Shown: one piece after another, positions 41,775 through 51,574 of the stretch
Position numbering within the stretch: the stretch's first letter is position 1
Layout: the number at the start of each line of letters is the position of its first letter
NCBI RefSeq assembly: GCF_002099425.1
Contig: NW_018344216.1
Span: 871,501-935,500 of the forward strand
Source: Phascolarctos cinereus
Taxonomy: Eukaryota > Chordata > Mammalia > Diprotodontia > Phascolarctidae
Direction: 5' to 3'
DNA: 64,000 bases
The notes under the pieces: generated by a model
The model's database searches: none
The model's input: only the letters and a program-made list of their open reading frames with translations
What the model was told of the DNA's origin: nothing
Position numbers and translations under genes: made by a program

Positions 41775-43065
41775 CAATTAACAAGTTTTTTTTTTCATCT
41801 TCTCCTCCCTCCCCAACCTGCCCCCTCACTGAGCCAATTTTTAAAAGAAAAGGAAAAAAACAAACCCCAGAGCCCTCAATACATAGACGTACAGTCCAGC
41901 AAAACAAACTACCACATAGCTATGTCTGAAAACCCGTGTCTTTTTCTGCATTTTAAATTCATTCTCTCTTTCAGGAACTGAGTGCCCATATTTCATGAAC
42001 TTCATTCTTTTTGGCTCCTGGTTGACCATGAATTGATCAGACTTCCAAAGTCTTTCAAAGTGTTATATCTCTAGAATGTTATATTTACATAAATTGTTCT
42101 AGTTCTGCTCTCTTTGTTCTGCATTAGTTTGTAAAAACCTTCCCAGTTACCTCAGAAACTGTTGATTTCATCATTTCTTGTGGCATAGTATTATTCCGTT
42201 GCACTCACATACCACAACTGGTTTAATCATTCCCCACTAGGAGAACATGCCCTTAGTTTCCAAGTTTGGGCTATCATGAAAAATGTTGCTACAAACATTT
42301 TTGCATATATGGAACCTTTTTCTCTTTCTTTGATCTCTCTGGGGTATAAGAAAGGAAGTAAGCATTTAAAAAGTGCCTACTATGTACTAGGTAGGGCCTG
42401 TGCTAAGCACTTCACAAATATCTCATTTGATCTTTATACCAACCCTGGGAAGCAGGTGCTATTGTCATCCCTCTTTTGCAATTAAGGAAATTGAGGCAGG
42501 TAGAGGTTAAGTGGCTTGCCCAAGGTCACAGCTAGGAAGTGTCTGGGGCCACATTTGAACTCAGGTCTTGTTGACTCCAGACCTGCTGTTCTATCCAATG
42601 CACCACCAGTCTACCTCCAGGTTTAGCCCTGATAGTAGCAGAACAGCTGCGTCAAAGACCATGCACATTCTGGTAACATGCTGGGCATAGCTCTAAATTA
42701 CTTTCCAGAATGGCTGGACCGATTCACAGCTCTACCAGCAGCACACTAGGGTCTTCTTTTCCAAAGCCCTTCCAACATCTGTCATTTTCCTCTTTTGTCA
42801 TTTTTGACAGTCTGATGGGTGTGAGGTGGAACGTCAAAGTTGCTTTAATGTGCATTTCTCTAATCATTACTAGTATTTTTCATATAATTGTTGATAGGTT
42901 GGATTTCTTCCTTTGAAATCTGCCTATTCATATTCTTTGATTTATTGGGAAATGGCTCTTAGTTTTATAAATTTAGATCTTAGAAATGAGACCTTTATCA
43001 GAGAAACTTGCTGCAAAGATTCCCCCCCCAATTATCTGTATGCCTTCTAATTCTTACTAGATCAG
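41775..43065 (-). mobile_element. L1 3' region (antisense) with nested SINE
   Basis: T-rich A-tail complement at 41787-41796. The 3' UTR (CATAGCTATGTCTGAAAACC) follows, then the antisense ORF2 C-terminus: CTGGTTTAATCATTCCCCAC, GATCTCTCTGGGGTATAAG, then after the SINE, TTTCCAGAATGGCTGGACCG, TGATGGGTGTGAGGTGGAAC and TTATCAGAGAAACTTGCTGC. It is 5'-truncated. No reading frame survives. A SINE splits it at 42352. Confidence 0.85.
42352..42620 (-). mobile_element. MIR/THER1-type SINE inserted in L1 (antisense)
   Basis: AAGCATTTAAAAAGTGCCTA, AGCACTTCACAAATATCTCA, TACCAACCCTGGGAAGCAGG, TTGAGGCAGGTAGAGGTTAA, GACTCCAGACCTGCTGTTCT and CAATGCACCACC. As it lies inside L1, the SINE is younger than this L1 copy. 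Confidence 0.9.
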
Positions 43066-43079
43066 ATTTGTTTGTGTAG

Positions 43080-43185
43080 TAACTCTCTCATTTTATAAAT
43101 GAGAAAGTTGTGCCCCAGAGGTCAAGTGACTGAGCTACGATCAAAAAGAAGCAGATCTAGAATTTGAACCCAGGCCCTCTAGTTT
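43080..43185 (-). mobile_element. MIR-type SINE fragment (antisense)
   Basis: CTCATTTTATAAATGAGAAA, GTTGTGCCCCAGAGGTCAAG and TTTGAACCCAGGCCCTCTAG. Confidence 0.8.
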
Positions 43186-43404
43186 TATATTAGTTTGCTT
43201 TCTAGGGCAGCATATGGCTGGTAGGTGCTGGGAAGAGGGTAGGGATATTTGACCTGGGAGAGCTGGTGAGCTGGCATTATGATCAGGATAGGAACTCTCA
43301 CAAGAACACAGACTAGGAGGAAAACGGAACAAAAGTACCAGCAAACATTTCCCATTTCTTTGTCTCCAGTGATATACTTATGATTAATTTTAAAATTCAG
43401 ATCA

Positions 43405-43445
43405 AATTAGTAAACATTTATTAGGCCTCTACTATGTACAAGACA
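43405..43445 (-). mobile_element. LINE-2 3' terminus fragment (antisense)
   Basis: AGTAAACATTTATTAGGCCT then CTACTATGTACAAGAC. Short but characteristic. Confidence 0.55.
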
Positions 43446-44250
43446 AAAATACATTAAAATAGTAAAGAGGTATTTTAAAGTAAATAGAATCACAAAGCTT
43501 GTTTTCCATTTTTTTTAATGTTGTAATATTTAAACAAACCCTTCAGAAACATTTTTCAATATGACACAATAGAGTCTGTATGTATGTGTGTTTTAAATAC
43601 AAATTATGAAGAAAAAAACCTAATTATTAGTTCCAAGGAGTCACAGAAAGTCTTTTCAAAAAATTTTATTTACAGTTATAATCCTCCCTCCAACTTCTCC
43701 CCCACCTATTGAGTAAGCAAGGAAAATAATAATTATACATACTAAGTCATGCAAAAACTATTTCCACATTAGCTATGTTACAAAAGAAAAAAATGCAAAA
43801 ATATAAAGTGAAATATGCTTCAGTCTGTATTCAGAATTCATCAGTTCTCTCTCTGGAAGGAGACAGCATTTTTCATCATGATGAACTCTTTGGAATTGTC
43901 ATGGATTACTATCTTGATCAGAGTAGCTAAGTTTTTTACAGTTGAAGAGTACTACATTATTGCTCTTATATAATGTTCTTCTAGTTCTGCTTACTTCTCT
44001 TTGCATCAGTTTGTATAAGACTTCCCAGGTTTTTCTGAAATCATCCCCTTCATCATTTCTTATAGCACAACAGTATTCTATCACAATCATATACCACAAC
44101 TTGTTCAGCCATTCTTCAGTTGATGGGCAACCCCTCAGTTTCCAATTCTTTGCCATCACAAAAAAGAGCCGCAATAAATATTTTTGTAAATGAGGGTCCT
44201 TTTCCTTTCTCTTTGATCTCTTTGGGGTACAGGGCTAGTAATAGTAGTTA

Positions 44251-44635
44251 TTGTTTGTCCTTCATTCTTGAAGAGGACCATGAGATGAGGAAGATGATTC
44301 CATGACTTGCAAATGAATTGGATTTAAGTGAGGGAGGGCTGTGCAAAGTCACCAACCTCACTTTCTCCTCCGGAGCCATCTGGGTCCAGTGGCAAGGTGT
44401 AGATCAGGAAGACTAGAGATAGCCCCCTGCCTGCTTGAAGAAAGACCTCGAAGATAGGATGCTATCTTGGGCTTCCAAGCCACAGGTCCATGTTACAGAT
44501 CAAATTTATGACAATGGCTTTTTAGTACTTGTCAATACTCCTGAATGGAGTCTCTGACACTGCCAATGCTTTCTTAAGTGCAGTGTGATGTACAATCAAG
44601 AGAAACAGTGGAGAATGCAGAAAATTATATATTTG
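44251..44635 (-). mobile_element. SINE-like element with RTE tail, inserted in L1
   Basis: Reverse complement collinear with 18725-19113 over its whole length. The 3' tail at TTGTTTGTCCTTCATTCTTG (44251) matches the RTE LINE tail at 210. L1 sequence resumes at GGTCAAAGGGTATGTACAG, so the insert edges are clear. No tRNA-like head is visible. Confidence 0.85.
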
Positions 44636-45146
44636 CTTGGTCAAAGGGTATGTACAGCTGTATAGCCCTTTAGACATTGTTCCAAATTGTTCTTCAGAAT
44701 GGTTAGACCAGTTCACAACTTCACCAAACATGCATTAGTGTCCCTGCTTTTCCATATCCCTTTCAGCATTGTCACTTTCCTTCTGTGTCATCTTAGCCAA
44801 TATGATTGGTATGAGGTGGTACCTTAGGGTTGTTTTAATTTGCCTTTCTTTAAGTATTCATGATTTAAAGCATTCTTTTTTTGTATTATCAATTGCTATG
44901 ATTTCTTTTTCTGAAAAAATATGTGTTCATAAACTTTGTCCATTTATCAATTGGGTAATGACTCTTCTTTTTATAAAGTTGGCTCAGTTCCCTATAAATT
45001 TAAGAAATGAGATCTTTATCTGAGAAACTTATAAAATCCCCCCCCATTTCTTGCTTTTCTTCTAATTTTGACTGCATTGGTTTTGTTTGTGCAAATCTTT
45101 TTTGACTTAATGTAATCAAAATTATCTAATTTTACCTCCAGTGATC

Positions 45147-45233
<87 letters not shown>
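45147..45233. repeat. (CT)n microsatellite inside L1 ORF2
   Basis: About 40 CT units with one CACT interruption, lying where related L1 copies have a short CTCTCT seed. The minus-strand Glu/Arg repeat frame is an artefact. Confidence 0.97.
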
Positions 45234-45236
<3 letters not shown>

Positions 45237-46020
45237 TTCGGTCATAAATTCTTCCCTTATCCATAGTTCTGACAAAGTATTTTTTCTATGCCCCTTCAAT
45301 TTGCTTATGATATCATCCTTTATGTCTATCATATACTCATTTTGAGGTTATCTTGGTATATAGCGTGAGATGTCTATACCTAGTTTCTGCTAGACTGCTT
45401 TCCAGTTTTCCCAACAGTCTTTGCACAATCACTGAGTTCTTGCCCCAATAGCTTAGATTATTGGGTTTATCAAACACTACGTTACTGTGGTCACTTACTT
45501 CTGTGTATTGTATGTCTCATATACTCCATTGATTAACCATTCTATTTCTTATCTACTACCAGATTATTTTGATAATTACTACTTTGTAGTGTAATTTGAA
45601 ATAAGGTACTGCTTAGGCTTCTGTCCTTGGTTTGTTTTTGTTTTTTTCATTGGCAACCTTTTGGTCCTCCAGGTGAATTTTATTATTTTTCCTAGCTCTA
45701 TAAAATAATTCTTTGGTAGTTTGATTGGTATGGCACTGAATAAGTACATTAATTTAGATAGTGTTGTCATTTTAGTTATATTGGCTTGCCTTGCCCATGA
45801 GCAATTAATGCTTCTCCAGTTGTTTGGATCTGGTTTGATCTGTGCCCCAGAAAGCCTTAAAACAACTGATCAAGGGGAGTGGTGGGCAAAGTACAGGGCC
45901 AGGGAGATCATCCCAATTTGCCACACTTTGGCAGCAGTTTTGATGCCATGTGATTAATATAAAATATTAATTGTATTTATTTAGTAAGTTTCTCTGCAGA
46001 CCACAAACAATTTCATGATT

Positions 46021-46370
46021 CAGCAAACTTTTTTTAAAGGGCTAACTATGTTCAATACACTCTTCTAGGTTCTGGAGATAAAAAGACCCATACAAAATAA
46101 GACTCTGGCCAACAAGCACCTTACATCCTGTTGAGAGTCAAAGGTCCTCTACAGCATGTATACAGAGAGGTAAGTAAAAGATAACTGGAAACAAGTAAGG
46201 AGCAGCTAAGGGGATCAAAAAAGGATTCTCATAGGAGGTGGTACCTGAATTGAGCCTCAAAGTTAATAAAGAGAGATTACATTTTAGGCATAGGGTACAG
46301 CCAGTTCAAGGACATGGAGACATGCTTCCCATCTCCTGACAGGCATGTGACAGACTTAGGGTATAGCCTG
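46021..46370 (-). mobile_element. LINE-2 3' region, first part (antisense)
   Basis: GCTAACTATGTTCAATACAC, TTCTGGAGATAAAAAGACCC, CATACAAAATAAGACTCTGG, CACCTTACATCCTGTTGAG and CCTGAATTGAGCCTCAAAG. Continues at 46521. Confidence 0.8.
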
Positions 46371-46520
46371 AGATGTATTTTTTGGATATGGCCAATGCAG
46401 GAATTTGTTGCGCTTTCCTATGAATATTTGTTACAAGTGATTTGTTTGTTTATTGTTGTTTTGGGAGTGACAGGAATAGATTTTGTTTGATTAAAAAATT
46501 AAATTAAAAAATAACAAAAG
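46371..46520 (+). mobile_element. Short L1 3' end inserted in L2
   Basis: TATTTTTTGGATATGGCCAA, TGCAGGAATTTGTTGCGC, TATTTGTTACAAGTGATTTG and an A-rich end (AAAAAATTAAATTAAAAAAT). Severely 5'-truncated to the last ~150 bases. Confidence 0.75.
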
Positions 46521-46900
46521 GAAATGAAAATCGAAAATAGAGTGTTAAGTCTGGGTAACAACAAATAGGTCAAATTTACTGAAACATAGAGTGTGTGAAG
46601 GCTAATAATAATGGAAAAGCAGTTGGGAGCCAATCTGTGGAGGGCTTTACATGGCAGGTGGAGAAATTTACATTTCATCCTAGAAGGAGCAGGGAGTCAT
46701 TGAAAATTTCTTAACAAATACTTTAGGCAGATTAGTCTGTCAGCTATGTTGAGAATGGATTCTAGAGGGGAGAAACTGGAAACAGAAAGGTCAATTAGGA
46801 GGGTATTATAATAGATGAGGCATACAATAGATGAGGCAACAGGTGATGGGGGCCTGAATTATGAGAGTAGCCATTTCAGTGGAAAGAAGGGGACTGAGGC
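46521..46900 (-). mobile_element. LINE-2 3' region, second part (antisense)
   Basis: GTGGAGGGCTTTACATGGCA, CATTTCATCCTAGAAGGAGC, AGGGAGTCATTGAAAATTTC, GTTGAGAATGGATTCTAGAG and AGGAGGGTATTATAATAGAT follow the antisense L2 order. Confidence 0.8.
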
Positions 46901-47339
46901 AAGAGATACTGTGGGGATAGAATCATAAAGACTTGATAGTTGATTGAATATGGAGGTTAAGGGAGTGCAAAGATATGAGGATTGCTACAAGGTCCTGAAA
47001 ATGAGTGACTAGAAAAATGCTAGTATCCTCAATAAAAACAGGAAAATTTGGAAGAGAGATAGGTTTAGAAAAGAAATGCATACTACTACCATGGCCATGC
47101 TGCTGCTGCTGCTATGTGAGTCTAGGAAGCCTTGCTAGCTCCCTTCTCTCCTCTTGTCCTCTCTTTTCTCTCCTTAAAACTCTCTTTTAGTTTAAAAAAT
47201 GGTGCCCTCTAGTCCTGTTCTCATGCTAGCTTCTTCTCTTCCAGAGCATGAAGAAATATAACTTTCAGGGTCTTTTGCAATTTAGGCCCTCTGAGAAAAG
47301 GACTGTTACACCTATACGTGTACATCCTATCTTCTTCAT
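46901..47339. other. Unassigned sequence
   Basis: Possibly more diverged L2 at its start. A CTG/CTGCTG run sits at 47100-47114. Nothing else recognised. Confidence 0.35.
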
Positions 47340-47455
47340 TAAAGCTTAAGCTCATTGAGGGCAGGAACTGTTTTCACTTGTTAATTTGCATCTCCAGTAT
47401 TTAGAACAGTGCTTGGCACATAGTAAGCAGTTAATAAATGCTTATTAATTGACTA
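47340..47455 (+). mobile_element. LINE-2 3' end
   Basis: AAGCTCATTGAGGGCAGGAA, GCATCTCCAGTATTTAGAAC, AGTGCTTGGCACATAGTAAG and AATAAATGCTTATTAATTGA. Confidence 0.92.
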
Positions 47456-47555
47456 AAGAGAAGACTCAATAGCATGGGGCAGGGAGGAAGATATATCCAG
47501 AAATAAAGATGATTTAAAATAGAAAGCATCAGACTTAAGGAAACATGGTGTGATG

Positions 47556-47850
47556 GGGGGGGAAGCATTGGTTTAGAGGCATAGGACCTGGATTCAAACC
47601 CTGAATCTGCTACATATTACTTTTGTGAACAAATTGCTTAAAATATCTGGACCTCTGTTTCCCCTTTTCTTTTCTTTCGTTTTTTTTGGTGAAGCAGTTG
47701 GGGTTAAGTGACTTGCCCAAGGTCACACAGCTAGCAAGTGTTATGTGTCTGAGGCCAGATTCGAACTCAGGTTCTCCTGACTCCAGGGCCAGTACTCTAT
47801 CCACTGCGCCACCTACCTGCCCCTTGTTTCTCCACTTGTAAGATACATTG
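47556..47850 (+). mobile_element. MIR-type SINE interrupted by a younger SINE
   Basis: Left part TTGGTTTAGAGGCATAGGAC, GATTCAAACCCTGAATCTG and GGACCTCTGTTTCCCC (47556-47660). The right part resumes at TTGTTTCTCCACTTGTAAGA (47823). The insertion point is the CORE CAGTTTCCTCATCTG region. Confidence 0.8.
47676..47822 (-). mobile_element. tRNA-derived CORE-SINE, poly(A) form, nested in MIR
   Basis: T-run then AGTTGGGGTTAAGTGACTTG, GTCACACAGCTAGCAAGTGT, GAACTCAGGTTCTCCTGACT and CACTGCGCCACCTACCTGCC: a complete antisense copy. Confidence 0.93.
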
Positions 47851-48795
47851 TAGCCCAAAGTATGCAAATAAAACATTTTTTTAAAAAAAAGGAAAGAAAG
47901 AGAAATTGACCTGAGGTTCTAGAAGCTGAAGACCATATGGCCTGTGGAAAGGTAAGGTTGAGGTACACAGGGATGATCGTATCTAGTTAAGCAGCAGGAG
48001 AAATTATTTTCACCTCAACAGACAGAAATTTTGAATCACTAAGATAACGGGGACAGGAAATAGGGATCTTCTGGCTATAGGATAGAGAAAAAGCCAGTTG
48101 ATCAGACAGTGTCCAGGGTCCTGTGATGACTCATCTTAGAGTTGGTGTGAAGGTGACGAGTTAGTTATATTAATTTAAAAATGAAAATGAAAACTGGCAA
48201 ACTTCTCCTCTTTAACATTAAGGTTACTTTGGTTTTTTAAATAGAAACAATCCACTTCACACCTAGACCGATTTAAAGCAGAAAGCATCTTTGCTTTCAA
48301 TTATGTGTAATTTTCATTTCATGTCATCAGTGGGGAACATGTCCCCAAACTGCAATTATGGATATTTGACAGGCCTTTTTTCCCTGATAACCCAAAATCA
48401 GAAATTAAATCATTGTACTTCAAAACTAACTCCATGTAATTCATTAATTTATAATTAGAGAAAAATTAATCTCCTGGTCACTGTAAATGTTAAAAGGAGT
48501 TCAGAAAGAGGTTGTTCTTTGTAGCATAGACGTTGCCAGCCTTTGAAAAAAATTTTGAGCTGAGATTTAGCTGCAATGTCACTAACATTCTAGGGTTCAA
48601 ATTAGGTGTTCTAAAGTAACTTGCCTGATTTAATTTGGCTTTAGTTTGATTTTAATGCTCATGCAAATTCTTCTCTATTGTGTCAGGGTGTTTTTTCCCA
48701 TGACAATTACATTATTATTAATAGGCCTTATTTCAAACTTTAAAGCACTATACCTGTGCAAGGTGTTAATTTCATTATTTTATCCCTATCTGGGA
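47851..48795. other. Unassigned sequence, about 950 bases
   Basis: No recognised repeat or exon. Moderately AT-rich and single-copy in the window. A candidate place to look for conserved non-coding sequence, though nothing specific is seen. Confidence 0.35.
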
Positions 48796-49205
48796 TGAAG
48801 CGGTAAGCTGTAGTAGAAAGAATGTTAAATTTGGCATTGAGTGCTGAGCTGGAATCTAGGCTTTGCTATCATTCAGTCTTGCTTCAGTCATGTCTGTCTT
48901 CCTGTGATCCCATCTGAGGTTTTCTTGGTAAAGATACTGGAGTAGTTTTCCATTCCCTTCTCCAGCAAACAGGATTAAGTAACTTGTCCCAGGTCACACA
49001 GCTAGTAAGTGTCTGAGGTCAAATTTGAACTCAGGAACATGAGTCTTTCTAACCTCTGGCCTAGTACTCTATCCACTGCGCCACCTAGCAGCCCATTAAC
49101 TCTATGACTTTGGGCAAATCGTTTGCCCTCTTTGGACCTCAGTGTCTTCATCCATAAAATTAGGGGTTGAATTAGGTGATCTCCAAGGATCCTATGGATC
49201 CTATA
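48796..49205 (+). mobile_element. MIR-type SINE interrupted by a younger SINE
   Basis: Left part TGTAGTAGAAAGAATGTTAA, TGAGCTGGAATCTAGGCTTT. The right part resumes at TTAACTCTATGACTTTGGGC (49096), then TCAGTGTCTTCATCCATAAA and GATCTCCAAGGATCCTATGG. Confidence 0.8.
48876..49094 (-). mobile_element. tRNA-derived CORE-SINE with BovB/RTE tail, nested in MIR
   Basis: CATTCAGTCTTGCTTCAGTC, TTTTCTTGGTAAAGATACTG, AACAGGATTAAGTAACTTG, GTCACACAGCTAGTAAGTGT and CACTGCGCCACCTAGCAGCC. A block between tail and CORE (the GATGAGGAAACTGAGG part) is absent. Confidence 0.92.
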
Positions 49206-49360
49206 ACTAAGTTAGGAGCTCAGAGTGGCATGTTAACTCCTGAGGTGGGTAAGCAATATCCATTCAGTGCATTGCTTCTGGTTATTATTAAGGAACATGT
49301 GTAAGAAGGAAGAATTTAGCTGCATAATACATATTAAACATGTATACTGTGCTAGATATG

Positions 49361-49821
49361 TGTTGAGGGCCAGCTCTAAGAGTCCAATCTGGGTTTAAGA
49401 TCCAGGACAGAGTTTGACTCTTGCCCAGGCTTAACCTACAGGGCTCAGTCATTTAGGAAGCAGGGCTCTCCAAATCTCCCCCTGCAAGGGAGGTTCCTGA
49501 GACATTTCTTCTCACTCTTCGAACCTTAGATTTACACATTCACTCCTCTATGCAGGTGGTGCCAAGGCACCTGGGAAAGACTTGGAAAATACAACCCAAT
49601 CTAGGAACCCTGATAATGAGGAAATGTATGTTGTCACATCCTCAGCAGATGTTTGGGGGAGTATCTCACGGGAAGGACTCTTTGAAGTTAGGCTAGATTT
49701 TTTCTATATACCCTGTACCCTCAGATGAATAAACTGAGTCAGTCTTTACTGCTCCGCCTGGCCCACCTCTCACATTTATTTTGAGCCTTCCTGTTTGGTG
49801 CACTATCTGTTGCTGGCAACA
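49361..49821 (+). mobile_element. Solo LTR of an endogenous retrovirus (fossil)
   Basis: A 461-base unit begins TGTTGAGGGCCAGC and ends GTTGCTGGCAACA, so it has the TG...CA termini of an LTR with a short inverted repeat (TGTTG/CAACA). A polyadenylation signal AATAAA lies at 49728-49733, with a TATA-like stretch just upstream and a pyrimidine-rich region after it. The six bases outside each end (GATATG, GGTATG) look like a 6-base insertion duplication, which would favour a class II (ERVK-like) element. No internal region remains next to it. Moderately old by appearance. The family is unnamed. Confidence 0.75.
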
Positions 49822-49964
49822 GGTATGATACACAACAAAGAAAAATATAGCCCTTATTTTCCCAAAGTGAATGCTGTCTCTAGAAGAAAAAAATAATTAC
49901 AATGAATAAATAAATCATCTTTATTTTCTTCTTGTACAATAGTGTTTTGGTTTTTTTTTCTCTT

Positions 49965-50178
49965 CAAGGCTGAGATCAAGCATGACCTCTTTTGACATCT
50001 TTCCTGATTTCCCCAGCTTTTACTCTCTCTTTCCCCAACAATTATTGTGTATCTCTTTGTATTCAGGGTGTCCCAAAAGTCTTTAAGCTATTAAAGCTTA
50101 AAACTGCATTAATGCTTTTAGGACACCCTGAATAAACTACATTTGTTTAATCTCTGAATGGGATGTCTCTCCCCAGTA
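49965..50178 (+). mobile_element. LINE-2 3' region, interrupted by a mariner MITE
   Basis: AAGCATGACCTCTTTTGACA, TCTTTCCTGATTTCCCCAGC and TTGTGTATCTCTTTGTATTC. It resumes after the MITE with AAACTACATTTGTTTAATCT. Further L2 sequence follows the hAT copy at 50371. Confidence 0.75.
50062..50132. mobile_element. 71-bp palindromic mariner-type MITE
   Basis: Left end TTCAGGGTGTCCCAAAAGTC, right end its inverse (CTTTTAGGACACCCTGAA). TA dinucleotides flank both ends (50060-61 and 50133-34), the target duplication of Tc1/mariner elements. The middle is TTAAGCTATTAAAGCTTAAAAC, so the whole element folds into one hairpin. The right arm has about ten more bases (GCATTAATGC-type) than the left, so it is not a perfect palindrome. 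Confidence 0.9.
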
Positions 50179-50370
50179 TAAGTATTCTTAATCTTTTTTT
50201 TTTCTTTTTTGTGTCATGGATCCCTTTGGAGATCTGGTTTTCAGAATAATGTTTCAAATGCATATAACACAATACATAGGGAAAGGAAACCAAATGTATT
50301 GAAAAATAGTTGCCTAAATAAAAAAGAAATAAAATAAAGTTTACAGACCCCAGGATAAGAACCCCTTTTG
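50178..50370 (+). mobile_element. hAT/Charlie-like non-autonomous transposon
   Basis: TATTCTTAATCTTTTTT, GTGTCATGGATCCCTTTGGA, TCAGAATAATGTTTCAAATG, ACACAATACATAGGG and the inverted end ACAGACCCCAGGATAAGAAC-CCCTT. The ends are inverted copies (AGGGGTTCTTA). A related copy in the opposite orientation is at 61985. Confidence 0.8.
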
Positions 50371-50710
50371 TATTTGTTTTCCCAGTATCAAGCAAAAAAC
50401 TACCTAAACCTCCATTTAAAGACAATTCAGGAGCCCAGCCAACTCTCCATTCCTCACCAGTCCAACCTCATTCTTTGGATTGAGTCCACCATCATCATGC
50501 CTCCAAGCTGGGTACCTCTCTTCCCCTTCCCCCACCCCCACTACTTACTCCACCTTTTGCAGCTTCCTTTTGTGTGTTGCTTTCCATCATTAGATCATAA
50601 ACTCCTTCAGGGCCTGGATGATCATTTTTTTACTTAAATGTATCCCCAGCTATTAGCATAATGGCCAGCACATAGTAGGCACTTAACAAATATTTACTGT
50701 AGTGTATTGA
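50371..50710 (+). mobile_element. LINE-2 3' region (continued)
   Basis: GCAGCTTCCTTTTGTGTGTT, CATCATTAGATCATAAACTC, CTTCAGGGCCTGGATGATC, GTATCCCCAGCTATTAGCAT and AGCACATAGTAGGCACTTAA. The earlier stretch (50400-50520) is more diverged. Confidence 0.8.
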
Positions 50711-51574
50711 TAAACAAGATATTCGATATGACTCCTGTGATGGCAATGTAAATAAAATGCATCTGAATAAACCTACGATCTTTTGACAAGAAATATGGAG
50801 AAAACTTTAAATGAGGGAGAGTAAGATGTCTCAAATTGTTTTAGGCAGAATGTGATATGCTGACCCACATCTAGTCACAAAATTCCTCAGAAATGCAGAT
50901 TTCAGCAATTTTGAGACATGCCCAGTAAGCCTTTTAAGTTGTAAAAGATATGAAAGAAACAAAATCTCATTCCTTAATATGTATTTTTGTAAAATGTGAT
51001 TGCCATTTCCCTTACGCATAAAGAATATCACTACATTGGGTTATGGAATGTTTTCATCCATTTTCAAAAAATAATAAGTGTTAGAACGCTGAAGATTGGA
51101 AAGTAGACCACACATTGTAGTACCATTACTTTTAGAAAAAATGAAAGATACCTTAGGATTATCCCAAATGGACAGTTTAATTTAGTTTGTGGGGGAAATA
51201 GATACATTTTTTAACATTGCAGAAAGGGGAGGATGTATAAGGAATGCTGAAAGATAACAAAAGTTCAAGAAAGAACATTATGTTTTAGTTATCGTTACAA
51301 ACTCTGAAACTCTACCAAGAGTTTCCCTAAAGACCAAAAGGAGAAGATAAAGAGAGGCTCTGGAGGATTTCAGAGTTCCACATTTAGGGCTGCTCTCATA
51401 AATGTCAGGGGTTAAATGAATTTTGGATTCCAGATAGCAGGGGCTGAAGTGTAGGGGATAGACTAAGGGGCTTGGAGGGCCTGGCTTCAAATGGCAAGTC
51501 ATCTAAAACTCAGGCAATAAGCCCTGGACTTATCTACTAAAACAGTTTGCATCCTTCTTGGGGAAGGGAGATCT
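50711..51574. other. Unassigned sequence, about 860 bases
   Basis: No recognised family. Small minus-strand frames (50831-51031, 51278-51502) have no motif. Confidence 0.35.

Larger units (their letters stand above)
43641..45840 (-). mobile_element. L1 3' region with ORF2 C-terminus (antisense)
   Basis: Minus-strand codons at 44174-43899 give LNKLWYMIVIEYCCAIRNDE then GDDFRKTWEVLYKLMQ, the conserved C-terminus of L1 ORF2. At 45770-45579, KLMYLFSAIPIKLPKNYF then IKFTWRTKRLP matches the ORF2 region after the RT domain. The 3' UTR runs to 43641. The element is 5'-truncated (about 1.8 kb of L1), and a 385-base SINE-like insert (44251) and a (CT)n array (45147) interrupt it. Multiple frame breaks: a dead copy. 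Confidence 0.9.

Noticed and set aside
45016-45264. Minus-strand Glu/Arg repeat protein
   Set aside because: Translation of the (CT)n microsatellite inside an L1.
43641-45840. Intact, potentially active L1
   Set aside because: 5'-truncated, interrupted by a SINE and a microsatellite, and frames are broken. None of the L1 copies here keeps ORF1 and ORF2.
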